Shown here: positions 46,889 to 61,616 of the stretch, piece by piece
Layout: the number at the start of each line of letters is the position of its first letter
Position numbering within the stretch: position 1 is the first letter of the stretch
From: Nemania diffusa
Taxonomy: Eukaryota > Ascomycota > Sordariomycetes > Xylariales > Xylariaceae
Length of the DNA: 64,000 nucleotides
Direction: 5' to 3'
Assembly: GCA_038501195.1 (NCBI GenBank)
Contig: JBBPUQ010000007.1
Location: 3,821,501 to 3,885,500, forward strand
Notes under the pieces: generated by a model
What the model saw: only the letters and a program-made list of their open reading frames with translations
The model's database searches: none
What the model was told of the DNA's origin: nothing
Program-made: the position numbers and the translations under genes

Positions 46889-46894
46889 ATTATA
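46889..46894 (-). promoter_or_regulatory. TATA box of the 5S rRNA gene
   Basis: TATAAT on the minus strand is centred about 27 bp upstream of the 5S start, the position known for 5S genes of filamentous fungi. Confidence 0.7.
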
Positions 46895-48012
46895 ACCTTG
46901 TTACCATACCGTGTTCCTGTTTTAACCGACGTTTTTCATGTCTTGGTTGGTACGACCAAGTAATCTCGTGAAGCGATAGGTAGACCAGGCTAGACTTGGC
47001 TACGGGGTAGATAGTATATTATTGAATTGAATTCAACACTGGTGCAAGTACAAAATAACCGTTTTTTCTATTGGGAAGTGGCCCTGTCAGTCACCTACAC
47101 TATTTCAATATATCCACGCGCTTATTGATCACAATGAGAGACATATCGCAATATGAGGCTGTAAGGCATTAGGGCATAAAAATTGTATCCCATGGAATCG
47201 AGGCAGATACAGCAGGCTGTCAACAACACCGACAGTCCCAGCTGCACCACAAGACGGTAACCATGACTCTTACGACATGAACTTGGGGCAATGCTCCGAA
47301 CCATCGGTTATTGATGAGGAGCAACGTCCTGCCTAATCGCGACATGATGTGCATTCAGTACGTCCCATAGTCCCTTGTTTACAGCTTTCACCTCCTTATG
47401 AACACTACAACAGACTAGGGGATCACCGTCATCGTTATCACAATGCAGCTTGCAGCAAATCCTGGCTCTTTCCCATCCAAATAGTTGTTTTTAAAAGAAA
47501 AAAGTTAATTATGAATATAAGGATACGGCATAGCGGCATCATTAGCTAGAGCTACGAGTAGTTTCATTCGTGAATTTGTCCCAACATGCCGCCTGGCTTG
47601 TACGGTGCAATAGCCCAATAATTCCCACGACGCTGAACCCATGGAAAATCCAATGTAGCCAATTTTGTGTTCCGTCCCAAATCTTCTTCTTCGAGGGGTA
47701 GAGGGGATCATCTAGAAAAATAATTTTAGGCTCCGAGGATGGGTCCACCAAAAATACTACATAACCTTGATTTGAGGACATAATGTTGATGAAAATGGCA
47801 TTAGTGTCGTCGATAGGTTGAAGATGGGCGTTTCTTGAAGATACTGAAACCGAGCGTGTAATATACACACTACGCACTCTAGAGGACTAGCCACGGCCAT
47901 ATTTTTGACTCGCTAACTAAATAAGAAAAAGAAAACTAGGTCTTGCTGACCTAATCAACACGTTCTTCTGTAGCCGTGGCGCCCACGCAGTCTTATTGGC
48001 TCAATCTGCAGT
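46895..48012. other. Gene-poor interval left of the large LTR element
   Basis: A minus-strand frame (47877-47542) reads plausibly protein-like (VVFLVDPSSEPKIIFLDDPLYP, then a hydrophobic SVVGIIGLL). Its only ATG is internal (79 codons left) and no family is recognised, so it may be a relic or a terminal exon. Otherwise nothing is recognised. Confidence 0.4.
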
Positions 48013-48016
48013 ATAG
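48013..48016. repeat. 4-bp target-site duplication ATAG, left copy
   Basis: ATAG immediately precedes the LTR start TGAGATAG and is repeated after the right LTR at 61397-61400. Confidence 0.65.
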
Positions 48017-48290
48017 TGAGATAGTGTGGGTAGCCTGACCACATGGGGGTTAGATTGATTAAGTCATCAAGACTTAGTTTTTCTTTTTTTTTATTTAAAA
48101 TAGTTAGCTTATGCTAGTTAAAAATAGTTAGTACGCTTTTTATATAGCTTTTTTTAAAAGTCTGCTATACTTAAATATATATTTATATTATTTATTTACT
48201 ATTTTTTTAAACTTTAAATTTTTAAAAATAATTTATATAACTATAATTAGTTTTTTAAAATATATAATATATGTTATATATTTTGTTTTA
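48017..48290. repeat. Left LTR of the 13.38-kb element (274 bp)
   Basis: It aligns along its full length with 61124-61396. In the first 55 bases this copy keeps G and C (GTGTGGGTAGCCTGACCACA) where the right copy has A and T (ATATAAATAATTTAACTATA). Beyond about 48080 this copy becomes the mutated one. Confidence 0.88.
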
Positions 48291-51200
48291 TTAATATTTT
48301 TAATAAAACTTTATATTATATTAACTATTAAATTTTAAAACTAAAGCTTTAGCTAATAAAAAAAAAAAAACAAAAACAAAATATTATAAACAATAAAACT
48401 AATATTATTTTTTTTATTATATTTAGCTTTTTAAAACTTAAATTAATAAAATTTTTAATAAAAATAGTAGCTTTAAAAATATATTTATAAAAACTAAAAA
48501 ATATTTAATATTTTTATTTTAGTTATATTAAAAATTAAATATTTTAGTTTAAATTTTTAAAGTTATTTTTATTATTATAAAAGTTATAGTTAATATTAAG
48601 CTACTATTAAATATAAAATTTAATATAAAAAATAGTGTTTTTAAAATTAAAATAAAAAAAAGTTAGTTATATTTTAATATATTAAGCTAAAATATAACTT
48701 TATTATATTAAATTATAAAAACTATATTATAATTATAAATATATAAATTAAAAATAAAAATTATAATTAGCTAAATAAATAAATAGTAATAACAAGTTAT
48801 TAATATAAAATAATAGCTTTAAAATATAAATATATTTTAAATTTAAAAAAATATATTAATAAATAAAAATATAAATTAATTATTAATAAATTAACATTAG
48901 TTATATTATTTAATAAAATAATAAAAAAATTAAATTAATTTGTTAAAATATAAAAAGTTTATTATTTTTTAATAATTTATTAAGTTATAATTATTAAACT
49001 ATTTAAAACTACTGTTATATTTAAATATTTTTATTATTTTTTAACTTTATAGTTTTATATATATTTAAATAATTATTTATTATTTTAATAATATTATTAT
49101 ATTTATTTAAATCAAATATTTTTTTATTTATTATTTTATAAATTTATATTTTTATTATATTTATATTATTAAATTTAAATAAATTTATTAAAATATTTTA
49201 TTAATTTAGTTTTAATAATAATATTAGTTTTAACTTTGTTATTTAAAGCTTTAATATAAAAATATTTAATAATAACAGTACTATTGTTATAACTACTATA
49301 GCTTTAATTATTAAAAATATAAAAAATGCTATTTATATAATTTTATTAAATTTTTTTAATTTAAAAATATTTTTTTATTTATTATTTAATAGAAATATTA
49401 TTATCGATTAGTTAAAATAGCTTAAAATATTATTTATAGCTTAAAAAATTTCTACTTAATTTTTAATTAAACAATTGTTTATTTATATATAATTAAAGCA
49501 ATAAATAAAAATTATTTATAAATATATTAAAAATATTAATATTTAACTAAAAATTAAACAAAAGTTTAAATTAATATTTAGTTATAACAACTTTAAATAG
49601 TAATATTTTTTATTAACTTTATTAAAAAAATATAAATTAAAACTAAAAAAAAATACTGTTAAAAATATAAAGTTATATTTTAAAAAATATAATATTTTTA
49701 TAAAAAAAATAAAAAAAACAAAAAAAACTTTTAATAATAAAACTTTTATTTATAAACTATTTAAAAATATTAAAAAGTTTATATTAAAATATATTATAAC
49801 TAGCTTTTAAATAAACTATAACTTTTTATATATTATAGCTTATAACTAGTTATAACTTAAACTAATAAAATAAACTATTATAATATTTAAGTTAAATTAT
49901 TACAATATTAAAACTAAAAATATAAAAGCTATATAATATATATATAATAAAAATTTATATAATTAATAGCTTTTTTAGCAAAACTATTATATTTTAATAT
50001 TTTTTATAGCTTAAATATTATTTAAAGCTATTTAGTTTTAATAACAAATTATAATAAATAGTAAGTTTATAACTTTATAACAAAAAAAACTTATTATTAT
50101 ATTTAAAAATTAATTTAATAATAAAGTTAATTTTATTATAAAATAATTAAAAAAAATAAAAATCGCAATTTAAAAAATAAAACTAATAAAAAAAAAAAAA
50201 GCTAAAATTAAAAATAAACTAGCTTTTTTTTAATTTATTATTTTTTAAAGTTAAAATAACTAAATATTTTTTTTAAATATTTTTACTATATAATTATATA
50301 AATAGTTTTTTTATTATTTATATTAACTAAGTTTTTTATTATAATAATTAAATTTTTAATTGTAAAAAGTTTTATTTATTAATTTAATTTTAAATGTTTT
50401 TATTATAACTAATTTTAAATTAAAAAGCAATAAAAAACAATTAAACTAAAAAAAATATAAAATAAATTAAAGTTTAAATAATATTAACTATTATATTTAT
50501 AATAAATTAAAACATTATTTTAAAAATTATAAATAAATATAAATAATAAATAAAAAAAATATTATTTATTATAATTAAAAGTAATATTTAAAAAATAAAG
50601 CTTTTTTAGTTTTATAAAAAATTTTATCGCTTTTTTTAAATATAATATAAAAAACTAAAAAAAATAACAAAAATATTATTAAAAAAGCTTTTAAATAAAT
50701 TTATATTTTTTATTTTAATAAAAATATTTATTTAGTTTAAAAAATATATTATTAGTTTATATTTAAAAAAATTATTAAATTTAATAAAAAATTTAAACAA
50801 AAATATTATAATTATTAAATTAAAAAAACTAATTAAACTTTATTAATAGTTATAACTTTATATAACTTTTAAATAATTAATGTTATAAATATAAAATTTA
50901 ACTTATTAAAAGTAAAAAAAGTTAATATAGTAAATATTGTTATATATATAGCTAAAAAAAACTTTGTAATAATTAAATATTTTATAAATAAAAGTTTATT
51001 AAATAAATATTTTTAAACTATATATTATAATAAAAATAATATTAAAAAATATATTAAATATATTTTTAATAAAAATTTTTTAAATATTAATATTTTATAA
51101 ATTAATATAGCTATTATTAAATATATAAAATTATTTAAATAAAAAAAAAGCAATAATATTAATATTATTAATATTAATTAAAATATTTTGCTAATTTAAA

Positions 51201-54200
51201 GCAATAATACTATTAACTAAATTTAAAACTTTATTAAAATAAATATAAAGTTTAATTAAAAAAATTTTAAAATATTTAATATAATATTTGTTTTTTTTAT
51301 TAAAAATATATAAAAATTAACTAAATATATTTAATTTAAAAAAATTAAAAATATATTTAATAAAAAAATAAACTTTATAATTAAAAATATAGTTATAAAA
51401 ACTTTTAAATTTATTAAAATTTTATTATAAAAAGTTAAACAATTATATTAAAACTTAAAAAATTTAAAAATTAAAATAATTAATATTTTATTAAACGAAA
51501 TTTTATATTTTATTAATTTATAATTTAATAAAAAACTTTTTATAAATATAATAGTAATAATTTTATTTAATTTAAATTAATAAAGTTTTTTTATATTTAT
51601 ATAAATAAATTATTAAAACTAAAAATTAAATATAACTAAAATTGCTTTAAAAACTAAAATATTAAACTTTAATAATAATATTAATAAATTTAATTATTTA
51701 TATATTATAGTTATAATAGTAAAATTAAATCAATTATATATAAATTAAAAGTTTTTTTAAAAAATATTAATTATTATAGTTTATTTAATATTTATATTTT
51801 TAAAAACAATTAAAAACTTTATTAAGTTTTGTTTTAAACTTATAATAGTTATAAATTATAATAATATTAACAAATTTATTACTATAATTATTAATATTAA
51901 AGTTTAATTAAATATTTTAATAAATAAATATATTATTAAAAATTAATTGTTAATATAAAAAAGTTATTAAAACTTAAATTTATTTAATAAAAAAAAATAT
52001 TAATTTAGTTTTATATATTATTAAATCAAAAAATATAACTTTTTTATTTTTATTAAATATAAACTTTATTATATATATATAAATATTTTTATATTATAAC
52101 AAAAAATATTATATATATAATATATAATTTAGTAGTATTTATATTTTTATTTTTATTTTTTTATTAAAAAAAAATTTTTATATTAATATTGTTAATATTA
52201 TTAATATATTAAAAAATTAAACGCTATTTATTTATTAAAAAGCTAAATAAATAATAAAAAAAACTTTTTATAAATTATAAGTTAATTTATTATTAGTTTT
52301 TATAAAAATTAATTAAATTTTTATATAAATAAATATAAAATATTATTTTATTAAATAAATAAATAATAGTTATTATTAAAAAATTATATATTATTTAATT
52401 TTTTATTATTAATTTTAAAAAGTTTTTATATAACTTTAAATAATAGTTTATATAAAAAAAATATTAATTTTAATAATTTTATATATTTTGAAAATTTTAG
52501 TTTTAATAATAATAAAAAAGTTTTAATAAATTTTTTAAATAAAAATTTTATTAATGTTATAAAAATAACAATTTAAATAGTTTTATAAAAAGCTAAAATA
52601 ACAAAATTATAAATTATATAAAATAAATTTATTAATTATAATATTAATATTTTAAAAAATAATATTTTTAATATTAATATAATATATAAAAATAAAATAA
52701 AAAAACTAAATTTTTAAAATAATATTTTGTTTAATAGATTTATATTATTAAAATTTTATAATTAAAAAAAGTTAATATTAAAAAAAAAAATATTAATTAA
52801 TTAAAAAAAAAACAAATTATTTAATTTAAATAAATATATATATAATTAAAAATTATATATTAATAGTATATATTTTTAAAATATTAATTTTAATATTTTA
52901 TAAAAAAGCAGCAATTATATTAATTAATTAATATTTATATTAATATTAAAAAAACTAAAATTTTTAAGTTATAATTTGTTTATTTAATTTTTATTTTTAA
53001 AAATATTTATTTAAATTTAATTTAAGTTTATTAAAATAGTAAAAAATATTAAATTAATATTAAAAAAAATATAAAAGTTTATAAAAAATTTAAAAAATAT
53101 AAAATTTATAAAATTAAAAAAAGCAATATTATTAAAAATTTTATTTAAATAAAAAATAGTATTAATTTAAAATTTTTTAAAAATAAATAAATTTAAAAAT
53201 AAAATTATATTTTTATATATAATTAAAATAGTTTTTTATAAAATTTAACAAATAAAAAAAATTTTAATTTTTATTTTATTAAAAAAAAAAGTTATTAAAA
53301 TATTTAAAATATAACTAAAAAATAAAATATTAAAAAAGTTTTATTTTTTTTATTACAATATTTAATTTGTTATTAAAAAAATAAATAAAAAGTTTTAATT
53401 AATTAATTTAATTATTAAATTAAACAATATTTTTATAAAAAATATTAGCTTTTTTAAAAATTATAATAAATTTGCTAAAAATTTTATTATATGTAAAATT
53501 TTATTAATTATTAATTTATTTTTTAGTTATAATTAAATATTTTTAAATAAATATAATTATATATATATTGCTTTTTTTATATTTTTAAAAATTTTATAAA
53601 TAATTATTTTATTTTAAAATTATATTAACTTTATTGTTTATTTTTTAAAAGTTTTATTAAAAATTTTATATAATATTTTATTTTATAAATATAAACTTTT
53701 TTTTAATAATATTATTATTAAAAGTTTTACTATTTATTATAAAAATTAAAAAGTTGCTTTAAATATTTAGCAATTTATAATAAAATATATTAAAAATATT
53801 AATATTATATTATTTAATTTTAAATTAATTAGTTTAACTATTAATAATATTAAAAATAAATAGTATTAATTTTTAATAAAAGTTATAAGCTATATATATA
53901 ATATTTATAACTAAAAATTAATAAAAGCTAAAATAATTAAAATTATAAAATAGTTTAAATATATTATTTTTTTATATATAAAGTTTTTTTTAAATATTAT
54001 AATATATTACTATATTTAAATTAAAAGTTATTTAATTATTGCTTTATTTTTAACTATATTAACTTAAAAAAATGTTGTTTTTATATAAAGTTTAATTTAA
54101 TATAAAATTATATAAACTTTTAAAAATGTTTTAGTTAATATTTTTATTTTTATTATAATTAATTATAAAAATAGTTTTATATAAATTAAAATAAACATTT

Positions 54201-57200
54201 TTAATAAAAAATAAAAATTTATTTTAATTTAATTAATTAATAATATAATTAAACTAATTTAATATAAATTAAAATATTAAAAAAGCTTAAAATTAAATTA
54301 TAACATTATTAAAAAAAAGTATTTAGTTATAATAAAAATACTAAAATATTTATACAATTATTTTTATAAAGTTTATTTTTATTTAAAAATTAATACTAAA
54401 ATATTAATAGCTTAATTTAATAACAGCTTTTTCGTTTTATTTAATATAACTTTAATATAATAAATTATTTATATTAAAATGTTTAATTGTAAAATATATT
54501 ATATTATTAAAAAAAAACACATTATAATAAATAATTTATTAAAAAAACTATTAAAACTTTTAAACAAAAAAAACAATAAATAAAAAAACAATATTAATAA
54601 TTTTATTAATATTTAATTTAATGTTATATAAATTTATATTAACAACTTTATATTGTTAAATTAATAAAATTTTTAAAAAAGCTATAGTTTAATTTTAATA
54701 GCAAATAAAAAAAAAGCTTAGTTTATAAATATAGCTTTAATTAATATAAAAAATATAAAGTAATATAAATATTATTTATTAAAAAGTATAAAATTATATA
54801 AAACAATATTTAAATTTATAAAAAAATAAAATTAATAAAGCTTTGCTATAGTTTATTTTTTAATTAATTTATAATATTTTTTAAAAATAACTAATATTTA
54901 ATATAAAACTAATTTTAAAAAATAAGCTATAAAGTATTTTTTTTAAAATAATAAATTATAAAAAAAAACAACTTTGAAATATTTATTTTACTAAGTATTA
55001 AATATTAAAAAGTTTTAAAAGCAAATAATATAAGCTTGTTATAATAACTTTATATATTAAAAAAAAAAAAAACTATTTAATAAATTATTTAATAATACTA
55101 TTAAAAAAAACTTTATAGTAATATTTATAAAGCAATTAAATTGTATATTATATATTAAAAATTTTAAAAAAGTAAATTTAAAAAAAAATACTATTAAAAT
55201 ATATTTATAGATTTTTTAATTTTTTAAGTTATAAATATTTAAACAATATTTTTATAAAATAAAAAAAAATATATTGTTAAAACTTATTACAAGTTTTTAA
55301 AATATATTAAAATTAAAGCTTTAAAAAACTAAACTATTAAAAATATTTATAAATTTTTAAATTATAAAATTTTTAAATAATATAATATTTTAATTAAATT
55401 AAAATATAATAATAGCTTAAAGTTTAAAAAAAAAATTAAAAAAGCTGTTATAAAAATAAAGTATAAGTTAATTTTTAATTTAATATATTATTTATAATTA
55501 TAAAAACTTATTAAAAAAAATATGTTTTTTTAAAAATAAATTTAATAAAGTTAATATAAAACACTAAAAAAAGCTAAATAAATTATTTAAATATAGTTAT
55601 TTAGTTTAATTATATTTTTATTAAATATTATAAATATAATATATATAAATTAATTTATAAAAACTGTTTATTATATTTATTAAAAATATTATTTTTTTAT
55701 AAAAAGTTTTAAACTAAAACAAAGTTAAAAATACTAAAAATATAATTATTATATAAATTTATTAATTAAAATATTAATAAAAAAACATTAATAAAATTTA
55801 TTAAATTATTATTTAAAAAAAACAAAAATAAACAAAAATTAAAAATTAATATAATATTTATAAAATTAAAAATTATTTATAAATAAATATATTAATATTT
55901 TTATATAACAAAAAGTTTAAAATTAATATAAATAATAATAAAAAACTACTTTATAAATAGTATAATTTTTATTAAATTAAAAAAGTTTTCAAAAAAAATA
56001 AATATAAACTTAAAAATATAAATAATATTAAATTTAAAAATATTTTTTATATAAATAAACTTAAAGAATTTGTTAAAAATAACAAAAACTATTAAAAATT
56101 TATAAATATATATAAAAATATATAAATTATAAAAAAAGTTATTAATAATTTTAAACTAGCAAATTTTTTAAATAAAGTTTTAAATATAAATAAAAAAAAT
56201 AAAAAAAAATTAATTATTAAACAAATAATAGTTTAATTAAAAGCTAAAAAATTTAAAGCTATAACTATTAAACTATAAAACAATTAAAAACTTTTAAATA
56301 TTTAAAAAAAAATAAAAATTTAAACAATAAAAATTTTATATAAAATATTATTATAATAAAATCAATAGATTTTTTAATAATATATAAAGCTAACATTTAA
56401 TTATTTTGTAATTTTTTTTTTTATATTTTATATATTAAATTTATTTTTTATTAATTTAATAGTTTAACATTAATAATAAAAAATAAAATTTTTAATTTAA
56501 AAATTAATATATATTATATTTATAAAAATATTTAAAACATTATAAATATAAAAAGTTACAAATTTTTAATATATATAAATAAAATAGCTTTTTATTAATT
56601 TAATTATTTTTTTTTATTAGTTAAACTTTTAATTTATATTTAAATTAATTTATAAATTATAAAAAAAAAAAATAATAAATTTAATAGTATTATTATTAAA
56701 ATAAATATATAATTTAAATTTAATAATTTGTTTATTTGTTTTAAATTAATTAATTATTAAATTGTTATAATATTAAATATAATAAGCTTTTTAAATAATA
56801 AATTTATAATTGTTATAAATATTATTAATAAAACTAAAAATTAAAATATATTTAAAAAATAGTTATATATTAGTTTTATTATATATTTTAAAACAAATAA
56901 AACAATATTTATAAAATTTACAAAATATTATATTAAAAATATTAAATTATTAAATATAAAAGTTTTTAGTTTTATAATAGTTATATATAAAACTAAAAAT
57001 ATATTTATTTTAAAAACTAATTTAATTTGTTTTAATATAAAAAGTATAAAAAATAATATTTTAATTAAAAATTTTATTAATAGTTATAAAAATAAACTAA
57101 AAAATACTAAAGTTTTTAAAAATATTAAAATATATTTTTTAATAAATATAACAACTTTTAATAATATTATATAAAATTTTAAACTAAAAATATATTAAAA

Positions 57201-60200
57201 TTTAAAATATAATATAATTAGTTAAAAAAATTAAAAATTAATAAGTTTTTTAAATATTTATAATATATTAAATATTAAAAAATTTTATTTTATAAACTTT
57301 TTTATTAATAAATTATATTATATTAATTATATTTAAACTGTTAAATTTTTATAGTTTAAATTAATAATTAAAATAATAAAACTTAAAAATTTTTTAATTT
57401 AATAATAAAATAAAATATTAGTTTTAAATATAAAAACAGTAATTTTTAATAAATATAATAATATTATATATTTTTTAATTTTATAAAAAAAATATAAATA
57501 AGTTATAAAAATTATTAAAAAAAAAATATTAAAAAAAAATTATTAAAAATTTAAAAAATTTATTAATTTAAAAAAAAAAATTATATAAATAAAAAAAATA
57601 TAAATTAAAAAAATGTTATATTATAGTTAAAATTTATTAAAAACAGTTAAAATTTTAACAAAAAAAAAAAAGCAACTAATAAAAGTAGCAAATTTTATAT
57701 ATTAATAAATAAATAAATATAGTTATTTTTAAAAATTTAATTTAATTTAAAAAAGTTAAATTAAATAGTTAATTAAATAATAATTTATATATAAATTAAA
57801 AAGTTTATAAATTAAAATATTAATAGTTATTATAAAATTATTATTTAAAAATTATAAACTATTTAAAAAATTTAAAAAAAACTATTTATTTATTTATTAA
57901 ATTATAAAGTTTTATATAATATAAACAACTTTTTAAAAATATTTAAAAAATTTAATTAATTATATAAAGTTTTTTAATAATTTAAAAAAATAATATTTTT
58001 TTTATTATTTATTTTATATTAAAAAAGTTATAAAAAAAAGTTATTAAATAAAAATATTAAATTTAAATATATTGTTAGTTTTTATTTTTTTTTTTTATTT
58101 AAATTTATTATATTAATTTTTAATTTTTAAAAAAAAATTTTATTTTTTACTTTTTTTATTTATATTTTTATATTTTTATTTATTTATAACTTTAATATTT
58201 TTATTTATTTATTATTATATTTATAATAAAAATATTAAAACTATATATAAATAATTACTAAATTAATATATTTTTTAATTTTATTTTTTATTTTATTTTT
58301 ATATTTATATTATAATAATATTATTAAAATAAAAAATATATTTAAACTTTAAAAATAATAAAAATATAATTTAATTTATAATTATTAAAAATAATTTAAT
58401 AGTTTTTTTAATTTTTTATTATAATAAAAACTTAATTAAAAAAAAAACTAAAAAAAATTATTAAATATTTAATATTTATATTAAAACTTTTAATTGTTAT
58501 ATTAAATATTATAATTTTTATTTATTTTTATTTTTAAATTTTCAATATATAATAAATTATAATTTTTCAAACAATTATAAATAAACTATAATATAACAAA
58601 TTAAAAAACTTAAGTTTTTAATTAATATAATTTTTAAATATTAAATATAATTATAGCTTATTTTATTAAAATTAATAATAACAATATATTTTATTTTTTA
58701 TAATATAAAAAAGTTTATATATAATTTTATTTTTAATAATATTTTTTTAAAACTTTTAAATTATATATATTTATATAAAATTATTAAAATAAATATAAAA
58801 AAAAAAACTTAGCAAATTATTTTTAAAAATATTTATAATATTAGTTATAGCAGTTTTTACTAATATTTTATATTTTATAATATTTTATAAAAACTTGTTT
58901 TTTTTATTGATTTTTTTATATTTATTTTTTTTATTATAAAATATAAAAAAACATTTTGTTATTTTTAAATTATTTAATAAAAAAATATTACTATTTACTT
59001 TTTTAATTTTTTATTTTTAAATTATATAGTTTATTTTTTTTTATTAAAATAAAATAATAACTAATATTATAGTTTTATTTATTTAATAAATTTAATTTTA
59101 CTTTTTTAAAACTATTTTAAAATAGCTAATATTATAAAAAAAAAAAAAAAACACAAGTATTAAAAAAGTTAATAATTTTATAGTATATATTTTATAAACA
59201 ATATAATTTAAAATTAATAAAAAATAAATTATTTTAAAAAATAAAGTTTACTTTAAACTTTTTTAAAAATTAATTAAATAAATTAAAAAATTTTTTATAA
59301 AATTAATTAGTTTATTAATTATATTTATAATAATAAAAAATTTATAAATTAATAAATGTTATAATATAAAAAAACTATAAAAAAATAAAATCAATAGTTT
59401 TTTATATTTTATTTATTTGTTTTATTTAAAAAAATTTTAATTATTTAAATTGTTTTAACAGTTATAATTTTTTTAAAAATATATTTTTATAAATATTTTA
59501 TATTTTTTTTAAATTAAAATATTGTTTTTTTTTAAAAGTTTTATATTTTTATATAATTATAATAAAAAATAAATTAATTAATAAAAGTGCTATTTATTTA
59601 TTACTATATAAAAAATAAAAAAATATAATTAAATAGTTAATATAAAAATTTAAACTTATATAAAGTTATTTATTAATAAAACTTATTATAACTTTAATAT
59701 ATTATTTAAAATTAAAATTAAAAAATATTATAGTTTATATTATATAATTAAATTAAACAATTTTAATAAATTTTTTATTAAAAAATAAAATATATAAATT
59801 TAATAAATCGTTTTTAAAATTATAATATTTAATATTAAAAAATATAATTATTAATATATTACTTTTGTTAATTTTTAAATAAAACTTATATATATTTTTA
59901 ATTTAATATAATATAATAAAATAGCTATAAAAATTAATATAAATTAGTTATAAATAGTTTATTTTATATATTTATTTAATATTTTTTTTTTTATTTATTT
60001 TGTTTATTTATTTTTTTTTTATTAATAAAACAATTAAAAATATAATTTTATAAATATTTTTTATATTGTTATATTATTAATAAATTTTAAAAGATTAATA
60101 ATTTTAAATATAAAAAATTAAATATTAGCTAAATATTTTATAATTTAATAGCTTTATAATAAATTAAAAAAAGTTATTAAAATATATATTATAAATAAAT

Positions 60201-61123
60201 TTAAATGTTTTTTTTTTTTTTTTTAAAAAAAATTAAAAAATATAACTTATTGTTTTATAAGTTAAAAAAAAAATATAAATAATTAAAAAAGCTGCTAAAA
60301 AAAATAAAATTAAAAAAAAACTTAATTTTATTAAATTAAAAAATTTTAATAATAAATATTAATTAATTTTTTTTATATTTTTTATATTTATATTTAATTT
60401 TTTATTTTTAAATAATAATTTAAACTTAATATTTAATTTGTTTTATTATAATTTAAAAATTATATTTTTTAATAAATTTATATATATTAAATTAATAAAA
60501 ACTTTATATAATTTTTATTTTTGACTATTTTTATTACTTTTTTTATTTTTTAATCAATTAGTTATATTTATTAACTAACTTTTTTTTTTTTTTAATTTAA
60601 TTATTATAAACTATTATTATTTAAATATAATATATTTAAATATAAAGCTAATATTAAATATAATTATATTATAGTTATAAATTATTTTAATAATAACTTT
60701 AATATTAAAAAAACAAAAAATTTAGTTTTAAAAAATATTAAAAACTTATATTATTAATTATAAAAAAAGTAAATCAATTTAATAAAGCAATTTTAATTTA
60801 TTATATTTATAAAATAACAAAATTAAAATTAATATAAAGTTAATATATAAACTATTAAAAAAACTAATAAAGTTTTTTATAAAATTAAAAAATAAAAATA
60901 ATAATATAAAATTAAACTATTTATTAAATTAAATAAATTAAAAAAGTAAGTTTATTAAATTAAACTTTAAAATTAAAAAATTTAAATTAATTTATATATT
61001 AACTTTTATATTTATTGCTATATTTTTAATTTATTAAAAAATTTATATTATATTTATTTTTATTTTAATTTATTTTAAGTTAAAAATATATTAAAAACAG
61101 TTATATTTTAATTAAAAAAAAGT

Positions 61124-61396
61124 TAAAATAATATAAATAATTTAACTATATAAAAGTTAAATTAATTAAATTATTAAAACTTAGTTTTTTTTTTTTTTAT
61201 TTAAAATAATTAGTTTATATTAATTAAAAATAATTAATATATTTTTTACATAGTTTTTTTCGAAGATCTGTTATACTTAAATATACATTTGCGTTATTTA
61301 TTTACTATTTTTCTAAGCTTTAAATCTTTAGAAATGATTTACATAACTGTAGTTAGTTCTTTAGAGTGTGTAGTATGTGTTACATACTTCGTTTCA
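61124..61396. repeat. Right LTR of the 13.38-kb element (273 bp)
   Basis: Its inner half is AT-mutated and its outer half (from about 61260) keeps original bases (AGAGTGTGTAGTATGTG), where the left LTR has AT-only sequence. One base is lost in a T-run relative to the left LTR. Confidence 0.88.
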
Positions 61397-61400
61397 ATAG
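61397..61400. repeat. 4-bp target-site duplication ATAG, right copy
   Basis: It follows the CA end of the right LTR. Removing the element and one ATAG rejoins ...CTGCAGT-ATAG-CAGTGGC. Confidence 0.65.
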
Positions 61401-61616
61401 CAGTGGCATACAGTTGTAAAACTACTTTAATTTCTGTCCCCTTTAAAAAATCCTATTGCTAACACTGATATTTATACATACTTGAGTTGCTTAGTAGAAC
61501 AAAAAAATTCCGCAGTGGTTCCCCGGCAATTATACGGCCGCTGGCCTCCATCCAGAATATGACGTCTTTTCTCCCTCCCTTCACTGTCGTTTTTCATCCA
61601 ACCTATCGACCTAGCT

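Larger units (their letters stand above)
48017..61396. mobile_element. 13.38-kb RIP-saturated LTR retrotransposon
   Basis: It is bounded by LTRs 48017-48290 and 61124-61396, with TG...CA termini (TGAGATAGTGTGGG to TTCGTTTCA) and flanked by ATAG. The inside is almost pure A+T over about 13 kb, with stops in all frames, and no gag or pol motif can be read with confidence. A purine run (AAAAAAAAG) just inside the right LTR suggests plus-strand orientation, weakly. LTR elements of fungi are usually 5-8 kb, so this is either an unusually long element or a nest of several. The family (copia or gypsy) is not determined; a 4-bp duplication is seen in some gypsy elements. Confidence 0.85.

Noticed and set aside
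48300..61100. Mitochondrial or plasmid origin for the AT-only DNA
   Set aside because: No mitochondrial gene or tRNA is readable. The block is bounded by matching LTRs with a target duplication, and the LTR pair shows one-directional transitions, so RIP explains it.
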